From: an uncultured Clostridia bacterium
GTDB taxonomy: Bacteria > Bacillota > Clostridia > Oscillospirales > Acutalibacteraceae
Length of the DNA: 64,000 bases
Assembly: GCA_947630285.1 (NCBI GenBank)
Contig: CANRHD010000001.1
Span: 186,001-250,000, forward strand
Direction of reading: 5' to 3'
Position 1 is the first letter of the stretch. The number at the start of each line of letters is the position of its first letter. The notes beneath the pieces were generated by a model. That model had not been told where the DNA came from. It saw nothing but the letters and a program-made list of their open reading frames with translations, and did not search any database. The position numbers were made by a program, and so were the translations under genes. Shown here in pieces: positions 33,844 through 43,115 of the stretch.

Positions 33844-33857
33844 TTTGACAAAGATAA

Positions 33858-33896
33858 AAGCCGGTGCATTTTGTTTGCACCGGCTGTATTTTTATT
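33858..33896 (+). terminator. Terminator after the MATE gene
   Basis: GCCGGTGC/GCACCGGC stem followed by a T-rich run; converges on the ABC operon. Confidence 0.85.
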
Positions 33897-33901
33897 TATT
33901 T

Positions 33902-34690
33902 TCAGGACAGGAGCATACGGTCGTTTGTGAGCGCTTTTCCGGAAGCGAGCTTAAACTGTTCAAGCAGATCTGCTACGGTTAATCCGCTTCGCTTTTCGCC
34001 CTCAACATCAAATATGACCTTGCCTGCGTCCATCATTACGGTTCTGTTGCCCAGGTCGAGCGCAGACTGCATATTGTGCGTTATCATAAGGCAGGTCAGC
34101 GAATTGCCGCTGACAATTTCAGCCGTAAGCTTTAAAACCTTTTCGGCGGTAGACGGATCAAGCGCCGCCGTGTGTTCGTCAAGTAAAAGAAGCTTCGGAG
34201 GATTGTATGTCGCCATAACAAGGGTAAGGGCCTGCCTTTGACCGCCCGAAAGCAGTCCCACCGGCTGTTGCATATGGTCCTCAAGCCCCATATCGAGCAG
34301 GGAGAGCCTGCTCCTGAACTCAGCCTTATCCTGCTTTGAAACTCTGCTAAGCCACCCTCCCTTACCTGCGGCAAGAGCCAAATTTTCCTCTATACTCATA
34401 CCGGGCGCACTGCCTCGCATGGGGTCCTGGAACAGCCTGCCTATGCTTTTTGCCCTCTTGTGCGGAGGCATAAGGGTAATATCCTCACCGTCGAGGGTGA
34501 TTTTTCCCTCATCGGTTGTAAAATCCCCTGCTATGGCGTTAAACAGCGTGCTTTTGCCTGCTCCGTTTGCGCCGATTATGGTGATAAAATCGCCGTCCTT
34601 GACGCTCAGCGAAAGCTTATCAAGCGCAGTTTTGGCGTTTACCGTGCCCGGGTGAAAGGTTTTTGAAATCTCTTTTATCTCAAGCATCAT
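33902..34690 (-). CDS. ABC transporter ATP-binding protein (TrpXYZ-type)
   Basis: A 262-residue ATPase. Walker A is GANGAGKST, the signature is LLSGGQRQAL, Walker B is LLLLDEHTAALD and the switch histidine is in MITHNM. It overlaps the permease gene by four bases (ATGA). With the permease and lipoprotein it forms an importer of the type predicted to carry tryptophan, and the operon leader is a T-box reading a tryptophan codon. The tryptophan assignment rests on that leader. Confidence 0.93.
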   Translation of the reverse strand: MMLEIKEISKTFHPGTVNAKTALDKLSLSVKDGDFITIIGANGAGKSTLFNAIAGDFTTDEGKITLDGEDITLMPPHKRAKSIGRLFQDPMRGSAPGMSIEENLALAAGKGGWLSRVSKQDKAEFRSRLSLLDMGLEDHMQQPVGLLSGGQRQALTLVMATYNPPKLLLLDEHTAALDPSTAEKVLKLTAEIVSGNSLTCLMITHNMQSALDLGNRTVMMDAGKVIFDVEGEKRSGLTVADLLEQFKLASGKALTNDRMLLS

Positions 34691-35619
34691 GCGGCCTCCT
34701 TTGAATGTTTATGGGAGAGCTGCCTTTTAAACTCCGGATATTTTGATTTCAGATAGGGTCCCGAAATTGCAATTACAACGATTACGGACGATACAAGCTT
34801 TAGCATTGAAGCCGGCATATCGAACCTGAGCGCAACGGTATATACGACCCTGAATACTATCGAGCCGAGCACAACGCCGACCGCCTTTGCGGGAATTTTA
34901 CCCTTGCTTACAAACACGCCGCCTATGAGAAGCGAGGCAAGCGCTATTGTAACCATACCCGTGCCTATGTCGATATTGACGGATTTCTGCGACTGTGCAA
35001 GCAGACAGCCCGAAAGCCCGGTAAATGAATTTGAAATGCAAAGCCCGATTATTGTTGTAAACGCAGGGTCAATGGAGGACGAGCGAACCATATCGGGATT
35101 GTAGCCCGTAGCCCTTATTGCAAGACCCAATTTCGTTTTCAGGAAAATTGACAGGAATATTACTACAAGCGCAACCGCAATTACCGACACAATTAAAACA
35201 TTGTGCTGTTCAAGCGGCGTGCCCTCAAGTATGGATTTAAGCTGCGTAAAGACCGTCTTGGTTGTATTCATATTGAGTAACGATGAATTTCCCATTACGG
35301 CTATGTTTACGGAATAAAGGCCGGTATTTACTATTATACCTGCAAGCAGGCTGTCAACGCCCATTTTAGTCTGCAAAAGCGCCGTTACAAAGCCCGAAAG
35401 CACGCCTGCAAGCATTGCCGCCGGAATGGAAAGCAGAGGATGCCCCGAAATTGCCACCGCCGCACCGACGGTTGCCCCGAGGGTAAAACAGCCGTCCGTC
35501 GAGAGGTCGCAGACATTGAGCATCGAATAGCTTAAAAACAGCGCCAAAACGGTCAGCGAGCTTATAAGCCCGAGCTGTAAAGCGTTTTCGCCCAAATTAA
35601 GTATTGAATTTAAGTCCAT
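34687..35619 (-). CDS. ABC transporter permease (TrpXYZ-type)
   Basis: A 310-residue membrane subunit with about nine hydrophobic segments, of the branched-chain/BMP-type permease group. Family-type stretches are LNVCDLSTDGCFTLGATVGAA near the N-terminus and GLCISNSFTGLSGCLLAQSQ. The basic tail (KHSKEAA) is cytoplasmic. It pairs with the downstream ATPase and the upstream lipoprotein. Confidence 0.92.
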   Translation of the reverse strand: MDLNSILNLGENALQLGLISSLTVLALFLSYSMLNVCDLSTDGCFTLGATVGAAVAISGHPLLSIPAAMLAGVLSGFVTALLQTKMGVDSLLAGIIVNTGLYSVNIAVMGNSSLLNMNTTKTVFTQLKSILEGTPLEQHNVLIVSVIAVALVVIFLSIFLKTKLGLAIRATGYNPDMVRSSSIDPAFTTIIGLCISNSFTGLSGCLLAQSQKSVNIDIGTGMVTIALASLLIGGVFVSKGKIPAKAVGVVLGSIVFRVVYTVALRFDMPASMLKLVSSVIVVIAISGPYLKSKYPEFKRQLSHKHSKEAA

Positions 35620-35701
35620 ACTACCACTTCTCTTTATTAAACAGGCAAACAGATAACCCTTGTCAGATTATCTGTTTGCCGTATCGTTACAGTTTTCCGT
35701 T

Positions 35702-36820
35702 TTATGCGCCGATCGTTTCGAGTATAAGGTTGAAAATTGCCTTTGTATCAAGGTAATCCGATGTGCCTGTGATATTCTTTCCGGGAGCCTCAAGCGAAGC
35801 TACGAGCTGTGTGCTTACCGGGTCTGAAACGGCCGCAAAGATTACGGGTATTTTGCTCTCCTCCGTTGCCGACTGCATAGCCATTGCCACGGGAGTTGCG
35901 ATACCTACCATAAGGTCAACCTTGTCTGCATTGAAGCCTGCTATTATCTGATTCATAACATTGGAGTCCGCATTGCAGTTGTCGTAATCTATTTCAAAGG
36001 CTACGCCATTTTCCTTGCCGATCTTGTCAAGCTGGATTTTGATACTGCTTACGATTTGATTGAGCGAAGCGTCGTCAACATAATTGCAGATACCGACCTT
36101 AAAGCTCTTTTCGGCATTTGCCGCACCGAGCTTACCCGATTCAAGGGCGGAAGCCGGATTGCTTGAAAGGCCGTCGTCAAAGGCCTCGCCTGTTTTGATT
36201 TCGTTTATCTTTTGGCAATAGGGCTTATATTTTTCGGAAATTTCATCAAAATTATAACCCATTTTTTCGCATATTTCTTTGTTTATTGTGGCTGTGCCGT
36301 TATCAAACTGCTTAACTGCGAGCGACGCCGTATCCTTGCCGTTTACCAAAACATCGGCTATCATATTTGCGGTTTCGGTGCCGAGGTTGATGTAGTCAAC
36401 GCCGTATCCGAGGTAAGCGCCGTTAAGGGCGAAAGAATCCGCACCTGTAAAGTGGGGTATTTTAGCCTCCGCCAGCTTCTCGTAAATTGAAAGCTCCGCA
36501 GTCATAATTGTATTGTCCGAAGGTGTGAAAAGTGCGGAAACCTTATCCGCAATAGCCGAGTCAACCGCAAGGCTTACTTCGTCAACGGTTGTGCCGGTGT
36601 ATTCCTTATACTTGATTCCCTTTTCGTCAAGGAAAGCCTTTGCCTCTTTAATGGCGGTTGTGGAGGCGTCCTGACCGGGGTCGTAGAGAAGACCTATTGT
36701 CTTATCGCCTGAAGCGGACGAAGACTTGTCTGCGCTTTCCTTTTTGTTTGAGCAGGCCGCAAGGCTTACTGCCATGGCAATTACAAGAATTACCGCTAAA
36801 ATTTTGCTTGATTTTTTCAT
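35702..36820 (-). CDS. ABC transporter substrate-binding lipoprotein (TrpX-type)
   Basis: A 372-residue binding protein of the ABC sub-bind family (PF04392 type). It has a signal peptide and lipobox SLAACS (Cys near 23), then two similar lobes each starting with a GLLYDPG or GICNYVD strand. Members of this family with tryptophan T-box leaders are predicted tryptophan (or tyrosine) binders. It is the first gene of the operon, and AAAGGAG lies before its ATG. Ligand identity is inferred from the leader. Confidence 0.9.
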   Translation of the reverse strand: MKKSSKILAVILVIAMAVSLAACSNKKESADKSSSASGDKTIGLLYDPGQDASTTAIKEAKAFLDEKGIKYKEYTGTTVDEVSLAVDSAIADKVSALFTPSDNTIMTAELSIYEKLAEAKIPHFTGADSFALNGAYLGYGVDYINLGTETANMIADVLVNGKDTASLAVKQFDNGTATINKEICEKMGYNFDEISEKYKPYCQKINEIKTGEAFDDGLSSNPASALESGKLGAANAEKSFKVGICNYVDDASLNQIVSSIKIQLDKIGKENGVAFEIDYDNCNADSNVMNQIIAGFNADKVDLMVGIATPVAMAMQSATEESKIPVIFAAVSDPVSTQLVASLEAPGKNITGTSDYLDTKAIFNLILETIGA

Positions 36821-36929
36821 TTTAGATTACTCCTTTTTTAATTTTGTATTTTTAGCTGTTATAATGTGTTATGTGTTTAAACTGCGCCATCGTCTTTTTA
36901 AAATTTTCATATTTTACGCTCCTTATAAT

Positions 36930-37195
36930 AAAAAAATCCTGCCCCAAAACTGGGACAGGAAATAAAACCTGCGGTACCACCCAAATTGACGAAAAAGCTT
37001 CGTCCGCTCTGCCTCATACAAACATATGAGCTGTACTGTAACGGGTACATTCCGTCGGTTGCTACTTGCGCCGAAGCGCTTTCGGCCGCCCTCGTAAGTC
37101 CATTCGCCCTAAACTCCCCTGCTGCCTTTGCACCGCCGACAGCTCTCTAAAAGCTTTGTATAGGGTTACTACTCTTAGTCATAGGTTTTCTTATC
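36930..37195 (-). ncRNA. T-box riboswitch, tryptophan specifier
   Basis: Leader RNA that senses uncharged tRNA and prevents termination. On the minus strand, after the promoter, stem I has the AGAGAG and GGTGCAAAG elements; the stem CCCTA/TAGGG is followed by CGAA-TGG-A, with the specifier TGG (Trp) at 37100-37102. The T-box GGGTGGTACCGC is at 36971-36982 and the terminator stem CCTGCCCC/GGGACAGG with seven T is at 36930-36959. It controls the ABC importer operon downstream. The gap 36821-37248 holds this leader and its promoter. Confidence 0.93.
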
Positions 37196-37201
37196 GGTAA
37201 A

Positions 37202-37230
37202 ATAATATCACAGCAAAAATGAGTTGTCAA
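37202..37230 (-). promoter_or_regulatory. Promoter of the T-box/ABC operon
   Basis: Minus-strand TTGACA (37225-37230), 17-base spacer, TATTAT (37202-37207). Confidence 0.85.
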
Positions 37231-37248
37231 CACATTTTTTATAAATTT

Positions 37249-38163
37249 TTATAAATTATTTTCCCCGTTGCCGCCGTTGTCTTGGGTATCGTTTTCCTCT
37301 GCTTTTTCAGGCTCCTGCGCCTGCGGAGTTTCGGAAATCTGCTCTGCTTCGGCATTTTCTTCGGGGCTTACGGGAGCTTCGCTTTCACCGAAATAACGGG
37401 ATTGGCCATTAACCTGCTGAGAATAGCTCTGCGCTATGTCGTAGGGGCTTTGGGGGCTCTGTTCGGACTGAAAATCATTGTAAATCGGCGGCTCGGGCAT
37501 AAAGGCTTCGGGCGCTATAAGACCATTTTCGATGGCGTTGGATTTAAGGTTTTCATAATACATCGCCCTGACCGTTTCCATATACGGGAGCGCATAAATA
37601 TACACTATTCCCAGCGTGCAAACGCCTGCTATCTCCCAGCCGATAAAGCTCAGTTCAAGGATAAACAGCTCCGATTTGTAGCCGTTTGTCATTATAGAGC
37701 TCATACGCTTTGCCTGCGACGCTTTCAGCTTGCTGTTATCGTGTAAAATATAATCTACCTGTGAATATTCAAACGCCTTTATTATACCGGGAATTACAAA
37801 TAAGAGCGACCAGAGAAATATAGTAACTTTTGTTATAAATCTTCCGGCAAAATATGAGCCGAAATTGTCTATTCCCTCTTGATACAGGGATTTTGCGTCG
37901 GGATTAAAGCCCCTTAACCAATTAAGGAAATAGCCTGCAACGGCGGCGCCGAAAGGCAGTGCGACAAGCGAAAGCAATTCAACACCGAAAGAAACCGTAA
38001 ATCTTGCCGAGCCGTCATCAATGCCGAACAGGTTGGTAACATAGGAAAAGTCGCTGAGAATGTAATATAACAACACGGCAAAAAACATTTTAAACCACTT
38101 GTTGTCAACGCTTAAAAGCCCCCTTGCCTCCTGCTTAATTGCGGCTCTGTTTAATACGCCCAT
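37249..38163 (-). CDS. DUF975 family membrane protein
   Basis: A 304-residue protein. The N-terminal 220 residues resemble DUF975: NRAAIKQEARGLL, four to five membrane segments, FKAFEYSQVDYIL-type middle (IPGIIKAFEYSQVDYILHDN) and a YYENLK motif after the last segment. The last 80 residues are a low-complexity acidic tail rich in Gln, Pro, Glu and Asn, likely disordered. Function of the family is unknown. GGAGG precedes the ATG, and it is followed by the T-box promoter of the next operon. Confidence 0.85.
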   Translation of the reverse strand: MGVLNRAAIKQEARGLLSVDNKWFKMFFAVLLYYILSDFSYVTNLFGIDDGSARFTVSFGVELLSLVALPFGAAVAGYFLNWLRGFNPDAKSLYQEGIDNFGSYFAGRFITKVTIFLWSLLFVIPGIIKAFEYSQVDYILHDNSKLKASQAKRMSSIMTNGYKSELFILELSFIGWEIAGVCTLGIVYIYALPYMETVRAMYYENLKSNAIENGLIAPEAFMPEPPIYNDFQSEQSPQSPYDIAQSYSQQVNGQSRYFGESEAPVSPEENAEAEQISETPQAQEPEKAEENDTQDNGGNGENNL

Positions 38164-38233
38164 AAATTTACCTCCTTGTTACAATAAGAAATTTTTTATA
38201 TCTATGAAAATATAATGCCTAAGCTGATATAAT

Positions 38234-39631
38234 TTATTCCCTGTGCCATTTAACGCCCTGCGGAGTGTCCTCAAGCACTATGCCCTGTGCTTTCAGTTCG
38301 TCTCTTATTTTATCGGCCTGCGCCCAATTTTTTTCTTTCCTCGCCTGCTGACGGGCCTCTATAAGCTTTTCGATTTCCCCGTCAAGATCTCCCTTATCCC
38401 TGTTGTAGACAAGGCCGAGAACGCCGGTTAGCTCATCGAAAATGTTTGCGGCATATTCTATAAGCTCCTTTGAGCCCGAGTTCATAACGCTTATATTTAT
38501 ATCCTTAACAAGCTCGAACACAGCCGAGATACCGTCCGCCGTGTTGAGGTCGTCGTCCATAGCCTCAATAAACTGCTCCCGTCTTGAATTGAGTTGCTTT
38601 TTAATTTTCTCTGCGTTTTCGGGCAAAGCGTCGGAGGCGTTTTTTAGCGCAAAGTCAAGACCGTCACGGCAGGTATAAAGCCTTTGCAGAGACGCCCTGC
38701 ATTGTTCAATGATGTCGGTGCTGTAGTTTATGGGGCTTCTGTACTGCGAGGAAATCATCAGATAGCGTATAGGCTCGTAGCCGTATTTTTCCGCAACATC
38801 ACGGACGGTAAAGAAATTGCCCAAGGATTTTGACATCTTTACATTGTCCACATTTATATACCCGTTGTGCATCCAATAATTCGCAAACGGCACGCCGTTA
38901 CAGCACTCCGACTGTGCAATCTCGTTTTCATGGTGGGGGAAAATGAGGTCCTGGCCTCCGCAATGTATATCTATGGTTTCGCCGAGATAACGCCTTACCA
39001 TGGCGGAGCACTCAATATGCCAGCCGGGTCTTCCCTTGCCCCAGGGGGAGTCCCAATAAGGCTCGCCGGGCTTAGCCCCTTTCCAAAGCGCAAAGTCCAT
39101 GGGCTCTTTTTTCAATTCGCCCACATTAATCCTTGCGCCTGCCTCCAAGTCCTCAAGCGGCTGGTGGGAAAGCTTCCCGTACTGCTTGAATTTTTTGGGA
39201 CTGAAGTAGACATCGCCGTTTTCGACGGGATAGGCGTAGCCCTTTTCAACAAGCGTGCCGATTATGCTGATTATCTCGTCGATATTCTCCGTGGCCTTGG
39301 GGTGAACCGTTGCCCTGCGGAAGTTCATACCGTTTACATCTTTCCAAAATTCTTCGATATATTTTTCGGAAACCGTTTTGTAATCGGAATTTTCTTCAAT
39401 GGCCTTTTTAATTATTTTGTCGTCTATATCGGTAAAATTTTGAACGAAATTAACTTTGTAGCCCCTGTATTCGAGATAGCGGCGCAGGGTGTCGAATACG
39501 CACAGCGGTCTTGCGTTGCCGATGTGAATATAATTATAAACGGTGGGGCCGCAGGCGTATATTTTAACCTCGCCCTCGGTTATTGTTTTAAGTTCCTCTT
39601 TTTTCCTTGTAAGGGTATTATAAATTCTCAT
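38234..39631 (-). CDS. cysS: Cysteinyl-tRNA synthetase
   Basis: Class I aminoacyl-tRNA synthetase, 465 residues, usual length. Zinc and ATP site motifs are visible: YACGPTVYNYIHIGNARP (HIGH-type HIGN), HPxxEN region WHIECSAM and FPHHENEIAQSE, and the KMSKS loop as KMSKSLGNF. It overlaps the end of cysE by 14 bases. Both genes sit under a cysteine T-box, so charging of tRNA-Cys and cysteine synthesis are raised together when cysteine is short. Confidence 0.97.
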   Translation of the reverse strand: MRIYNTLTRKKEELKTITEGEVKIYACGPTVYNYIHIGNARPLCVFDTLRRYLEYRGYKVNFVQNFTDIDDKIIKKAIEENSDYKTVSEKYIEEFWKDVNGMNFRRATVHPKATENIDEIISIIGTLVEKGYAYPVENGDVYFSPKKFKQYGKLSHQPLEDLEAGARINVGELKKEPMDFALWKGAKPGEPYWDSPWGKGRPGWHIECSAMVRRYLGETIDIHCGGQDLIFPHHENEIAQSECCNGVPFANYWMHNGYINVDNVKMSKSLGNFFTVRDVAEKYGYEPIRYLMISSQYRSPINYSTDIIEQCRASLQRLYTCRDGLDFALKNASDALPENAEKIKKQLNSRREQFIEAMDDDLNTADGISAVFELVKDINISVMNSGSKELIEYAANIFDELTGVLGLVYNRDKGDLDGEIEKLIEARQQARKEKNWAQADKIRDELKAQGIVLEDTPQGVKWHRE

Positions 39632-40274
39632 CTTGCTTCTCCTTATTTTTATATTCCTGCAATTCCTTTTCGAGGCGTTCTATTCTCAACTTCATTTTGC
39701 AAAGCTCCTGAGAGACGGGGTCGGGAATATGAACCTGATCCAGTTTATCGATCCTTTTGCCGCCCTGCTTAACGACCCTTGCCGGAACGCCTACCGCCGT
39801 TGAATCGGGCGGAATTTCATCAAGCACGACCGCACCGGCGGCTATGTTGGTATTGTCGCCCACCTTGAACGGCCCCAGAACCTTTGCGCCGGAGCCTATC
39901 ATAACTCCGTTTCCGATAGTGGGGTGGCGTTTGCCGACATCTTTGCCGGTTCCACCGAGCGTAACGCCCTGATAAATTGTAACATCGTCGCCTATCTCGG
40001 TAGTTTCGCCTATTACTACACCGGTGCCGTGGTCAATAAAGAACCTTTTGCCTATTTTTGCGGCAGGGTGAATTTCAATCCCCGTTTTCTTTACGGCTCT
40101 CTGTGAAATTGCCCTGGCAATAAACCTGTGATTGTGCGTCCAAAACCAATAGGCCCTGCGGTGCATTCTGATAGCCTTAAGACCGGGGTAAAGGAAGAGT
40201 ATTTCCGCATTTGATTTTGCGGCGGGATCCCGTTCCTTTACGGTCATAATATCTTCTTTGAGCTGTTCAAACAT
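39618..40274 (-). CDS. cysE: Serine O-acetyltransferase
   Basis: First step of cysteine synthesis: acetyl-CoA plus serine to O-acetylserine. The 218-residue protein has the N-terminal helical part and a left-handed beta-helix of hexapeptide repeats (IEIHPAAKIGKRFFIDHGTG...GVTLGGTGKDVGKRHPTIG in outline), with the catalytic His in DHGTG. The longest frame starts at 40307 inside the T-box terminator, so I use the ATG at 40274, eight bases after GGAG. It is the first gene after the cysteine T-box. Confidence 0.95.
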   Translation of the reverse strand: MFEQLKEDIMTVKERDPAAKSNAEILFLYPGLKAIRMHRRAYWFWTHNHRFIARAISQRAVKKTGIEIHPAAKIGKRFFIDHGTGVVIGETTEIGDDVTIYQGVTLGGTGKDVGKRHPTIGNGVMIGSGAKVLGPFKVGDNTNIAAGAVVLDEIPPDSTAVGVPARVVKQGGKRIDKLDQVHIPDPVSQELCKMKLRIERLEKELQEYKNKEKQDENL

Positions 40275-40282
40275 TGCATCAT

Positions 40283-40535
40283 CTCCAAAAAACAAAAATG
40301 CCCTCAAAGCCCCGTTGGGACTAAGAAGGCGAATATTCGCGGTTCCACTTCATTTTATAACTTTTGCGGCCTGTAACGGAGCCTGCCGTGCAGAGATACT
40401 GTTTTCCCCCTGCCTGCTCATAAGCGCACTTCACATTCTATTTCTTTAAGGCGCTTACAGCCGACGGCGCCTGTTCTCTGAAAAAGAAATATAAACGCTA
40501 CTCTTCATATTCAAAGCATTTATAATTACTTAACA
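40283..40535 (-). ncRNA. T-box riboswitch, cysteine specifier
   Basis: Leader RNA sensing uncharged tRNA-Cys. On the minus strand the stem ATTTCTTT/AAAGAAAT is followed by AGAA-TGT-G, with the specifier TGT (Cys) at 40433-40435. The T-box GTGGAACCGC is at 40339-40348, and the terminator stem GCCTTC...GAGGGC (40300-40330) is followed by a T-rich run. The genes controlled, cysE and cysS, agree with a cysteine specifier. This fills the gap 40275-40571. Confidence 0.93.
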
Positions 40536-40540
40536 AATAT

Positions 40541-40569
40541 ATTTTAGCATATATTTTCAAAAATTGCAC
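40541..40569 (-). promoter_or_regulatory. Promoter of the cysteine T-box operon
   Basis: Minus-strand GTGCAA (40564-40569), 17-base spacer, TAAAAT (40541-40546). The -35 box is weak. Confidence 0.55.
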
Positions 40570-40571
40570 TA

Positions 40572-41174
40572 TTATTTTGAATAATCTATAAAACTTTTGC
40601 TGTCCTTAATATAAATTATGCCCGAAACAACGGTAAGGGCCGCCGTAATCCACAAAAGAAAATTTGAAATTACGGGGATAGATAAAGCTTCCGGCAAATT
40701 TTTAAGTATATCGGAATTTAAAACATCGCTTATAATATAGTCTATTTCACACAGCAGCATAATGACAATGGTAAAGGTCATTTGGCTGACGGTTTTAAGC
40801 TTTCCCCAAATATTTGCAGGAATGACAACGCCGTTTGACGCAGAAATCATTCTTACGGAGGATATTGCAAACTCCCTTGTAAGGACTATCATTACTATCC
40901 AGATATTGCAAAGCCCCATGGTCATAAACGCAAGCAGGGCCGATGTAGTAAGAACCTTGTCTGCAATAGGGTCAAGCAGCTTGCCGAAATTGGTTATCTG
41001 ATTGTTTTTCCTTGCAAGCCTGCCGTCAACAGCGTCCGTTATTGCGGCGGCGGAAAAGATAAGAGCTGCGATTAAGAACCTGTGGGGAAGCGCCTTTAAG
41101 AGTATAACCGCAAGGAACAGCGGCGTTATTATAATCCTTGCTACGGTGAGCCTGTTGGGTGTGTTTAATTTCAT
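40572..41174 (-). CDS. pgsA: CDP-diacylglycerol-glycerol-3-phosphate 3-phosphatidyltransferase
   Basis: Makes phosphatidylglycerol phosphate in the membrane. The 200-residue protein has the CDP-alcohol phosphotransferase motif with its aspartates, DAVDGRLARKNNQITNFGKLLDPIADK (split in text: DAVDGRLAR, then GKLLDPIADK), and about five membrane segments. It overlaps rimO by four bases, last gene of the recA-recX-rimO-pgsA unit. Length is normal. Confidence 0.95.
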   Translation of the reverse strand: MKLNTPNRLTVARIIITPLFLAVILLKALPHRFLIAALIFSAAAITDAVDGRLARKNNQITNFGKLLDPIADKVLTTSALLAFMTMGLCNIWIVMIVLTREFAISSVRMISASNGVVIPANIWGKLKTVSQMTFTIVIMLLCEIDYIISDVLNSDILKNLPEALSIPVISNFLLWITAALTVVSGIIYIKDSKSFIDYSK

Positions 41175-42496
41175 ACTACCTCTCCGATTAAATCATATTC
41201 GTTGGTACCCATAATTTCAACATCGACAAAATCACCCTCATTGAGCTCGTAACCGCAGGTGAAATTAACGCTTCCGTCAATTTCGGGCGCATCACGCCAA
41301 GTCCTGCCGTAATATGTATCCGTATAGGCGTCATAGCCCTCAACCACGGTACGGTAGATTTTTCCTATATTCTTTTCGTTGAGCTTTTCAAAAATTCTGT
41401 ACTGCTGTTCCATAATTATTTCGCCGCGCTCTTTTTTGGTCTGCTCGTCAATCTGGTCGGGAAGCTGTGCGGCAGGCGTACCCTCCTCCCTGGAATAGGC
41501 AAAACAGCCGAGCCTGTCAAACTGCGCTTTTTCCACAAAATCGGAAAGGGTTTCAAAATTCTCCTCGGTTTCGCCGGGGAAGCCCGTTATAAGGGTTGTT
41601 CTTATAACAGCGTCGGGCATTTTGCTCCTGATTTTACCGATTAATCGGAGCAGACTGTCCCTGTCGCCCCTGCGGTTCATTCTCTTTAAAACCTCTGCGT
41701 CGGCGTGCTGAATGGGAATATCAAAATAGTTTAAAACCTTGTCGTTGTTTTTAAAGGCGTCAAGCAAATCGTCTGTCAGCCTTTCGGGATAGCAGTACAA
41801 AACCCTTATCCACTCAAGACCCTCGATTTCATTAAGCGATGTCAAAAGCGCCGGCAAAGCGGATTTTCCGAAAAGGTCCTCGCCGTATCTGCTTGTATCC
41901 TGCGCTACTACAATAAGCTCTTTTACGCCTGATTTAGCGAGGCTGTCGGCCTCTTTTAATATATCCTCGGGACTGCGGCTTCTGAACTCGCCCCTGATAC
42001 TCGGAATGGCGCAGTAAGTACAATGGTTTGAACAGCCCTCCGCAATTTTAATGTATGCAAAATAGCCGGGCGTTGTCAAAAGCCTCTCGCCGTTAAGCGG
42101 CAGGCAGGTTTTTTCGCTGAAAAGCTCAAGCTGTTCGCCCGATATTACCCTGCGGCATATATCGACTATATCCTTGTTGGAGCCCAGGCCGACAACGGCG
42201 TCAACCTCCGGCATTTCGGAAAGTATTTCGTGCTTGTAGCGCTCGGCAAGGCAACCCGTGACAATTATTTTGCCGATAATGCCCTCCTTTTTAAGCTCCG
42301 CCATATCAAGGATATTTTCTATTGCTTCTTTTTTGGCGTCCTCGATAAATCCGCAGGTGTTGATTATAACGGCGTCGGCGCCGTCCACGCTGTCGGTAAT
42401 CTCAAAGCCCTCTTTGGCAAAGGCGGCAAGCATAATTTCCGCATCTATCTGATTTTTAGAACACCCCAGGGAAATCATACCGATTTTTTTACTCAT
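41171..42496 (-). CDS. rimO: Ribosomal protein S12 methylthiotransferase
   Basis: Radical SAM enzyme that methylthiolates an Asp in ribosomal protein S12. The 441-residue protein has the N-terminal cluster domain (MISLGCSKNQIDAE), the radical SAM motif CSNHCTYCAIP and a C-terminal TRAM domain (about 375-440). The ATG at 42496 has GAGG upstream and gives MSKKIGMISLGC; the longer frame from 42562 lies in recX. The start overlaps the recX stop by eight bases. Confidence 0.95.
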   Translation of the reverse strand: MSKKIGMISLGCSKNQIDAEIMLAAFAKEGFEITDSVDGADAVIINTCGFIEDAKKEAIENILDMAELKKEGIIGKIIVTGCLAERYKHEILSEMPEVDAVVGLGSNKDIVDICRRVISGEQLELFSEKTCLPLNGERLLTTPGYFAYIKIAEGCSNHCTYCAIPSIRGEFRSRSPEDILKEADSLAKSGVKELIVVAQDTSRYGEDLFGKSALPALLTSLNEIEGLEWIRVLYCYPERLTDDLLDAFKNNDKVLNYFDIPIQHADAEVLKRMNRRGDRDSLLRLIGKIRSKMPDAVIRTTLITGFPGETEENFETLSDFVEKAQFDRLGCFAYSREEGTPAAQLPDQIDEQTKKERGEIIMEQQYRIFEKLNEKNIGKIYRTVVEGYDAYTDTYYGRTWRDAPEIDGSVNFTCGYELNEGDFVDVEIMGTNEYDLIGEVV

Positions 42497-43115
42497 AATA
42501 ATCCTCACTGTCAGTATCGTTTTTAACGCAGGACAAAGCTTTTTTAATATCGCCGTAATCATAGCCCATACGGATAAGGGCGTTTACCGTGCGGTTGAGC
42601 GATTTTTCATCGGAAAGCTTATTTGCGTATTTGGAATTTAACAATAATATAATACGATTATAATTGTCTTTGTCAAGAGAATTTACGGCTTTTTTTGCGG
42701 TTTCGGAGTCAACTCCCTTGGCTTTAAGCTCCATTTCAATCCTTTTAGGCGCAAATTTTTTCCTTGTGTAAAGCTCCTCGGCATAGCTTTGGGCAAATTT
42801 TTCATCGTCAATGAGCATAAGCTCGCCGAGCCTGCCGACAGCCTGCTCGGCCGCCTGACGGGGAAAATCCCGCGAAAGCCTTAAAACAAGCTCCTTTTCG
42901 GAATATGCCCTGCGGTTTAAAAGACCTGCGCCCTTTAAAAACGCACGGCGGGAGTTAACCGAGTTTTCAAGCTCGATTAACTCCTGTTCGTCAATCTCTT
43001 TGAGTTTTCGCCATTTTTCGGAATACCAATAATCGCTGTCGCAGGTAAGGCGGTATTCGCCGTCAATGTAAATATGGATTTTGTCCGCCTTTCCGGACTT
43101 TACGCTTAATTTCAT
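42489..43115 (-). CDS. recX: Regulatory protein RecX
   Basis: A 208-residue helical protein that limits RecA filament growth. It has the RecX pattern: three-helix repeats such as RRAYSEKELVLRLSRDF, KKFAPKRIEMELKAKGVD and NALIRMGYDYGDIKKAL. Its ATG overlaps the recA stop by one base (TAATG), so it is co-transcribed with recA and under the same SOS control. Confidence 0.92.
   Translation of the reverse strand: MKLSVKSGKADKIHIYIDGEYRLTCDSDYWYSEKWRKLKEIDEQELIELENSVNSRRAFLKGAGLLNRRAYSEKELVLRLSRDFPRQAAEQAVGRLGELMLIDDEKFAQSYAEELYTRKKFAPKRIEMELKAKGVDSETAKKAVNSLDKDNYNRIILLLNSKYANKLSDEKSLNRTVNALIRMGYDYGDIKKALSCVKNDTDSEDYYE

Noticed and set aside
38867-39772. 301-codon frame antisense to cysS
   Set aside because: Shadow of cysS and cysE; no initiation signal.
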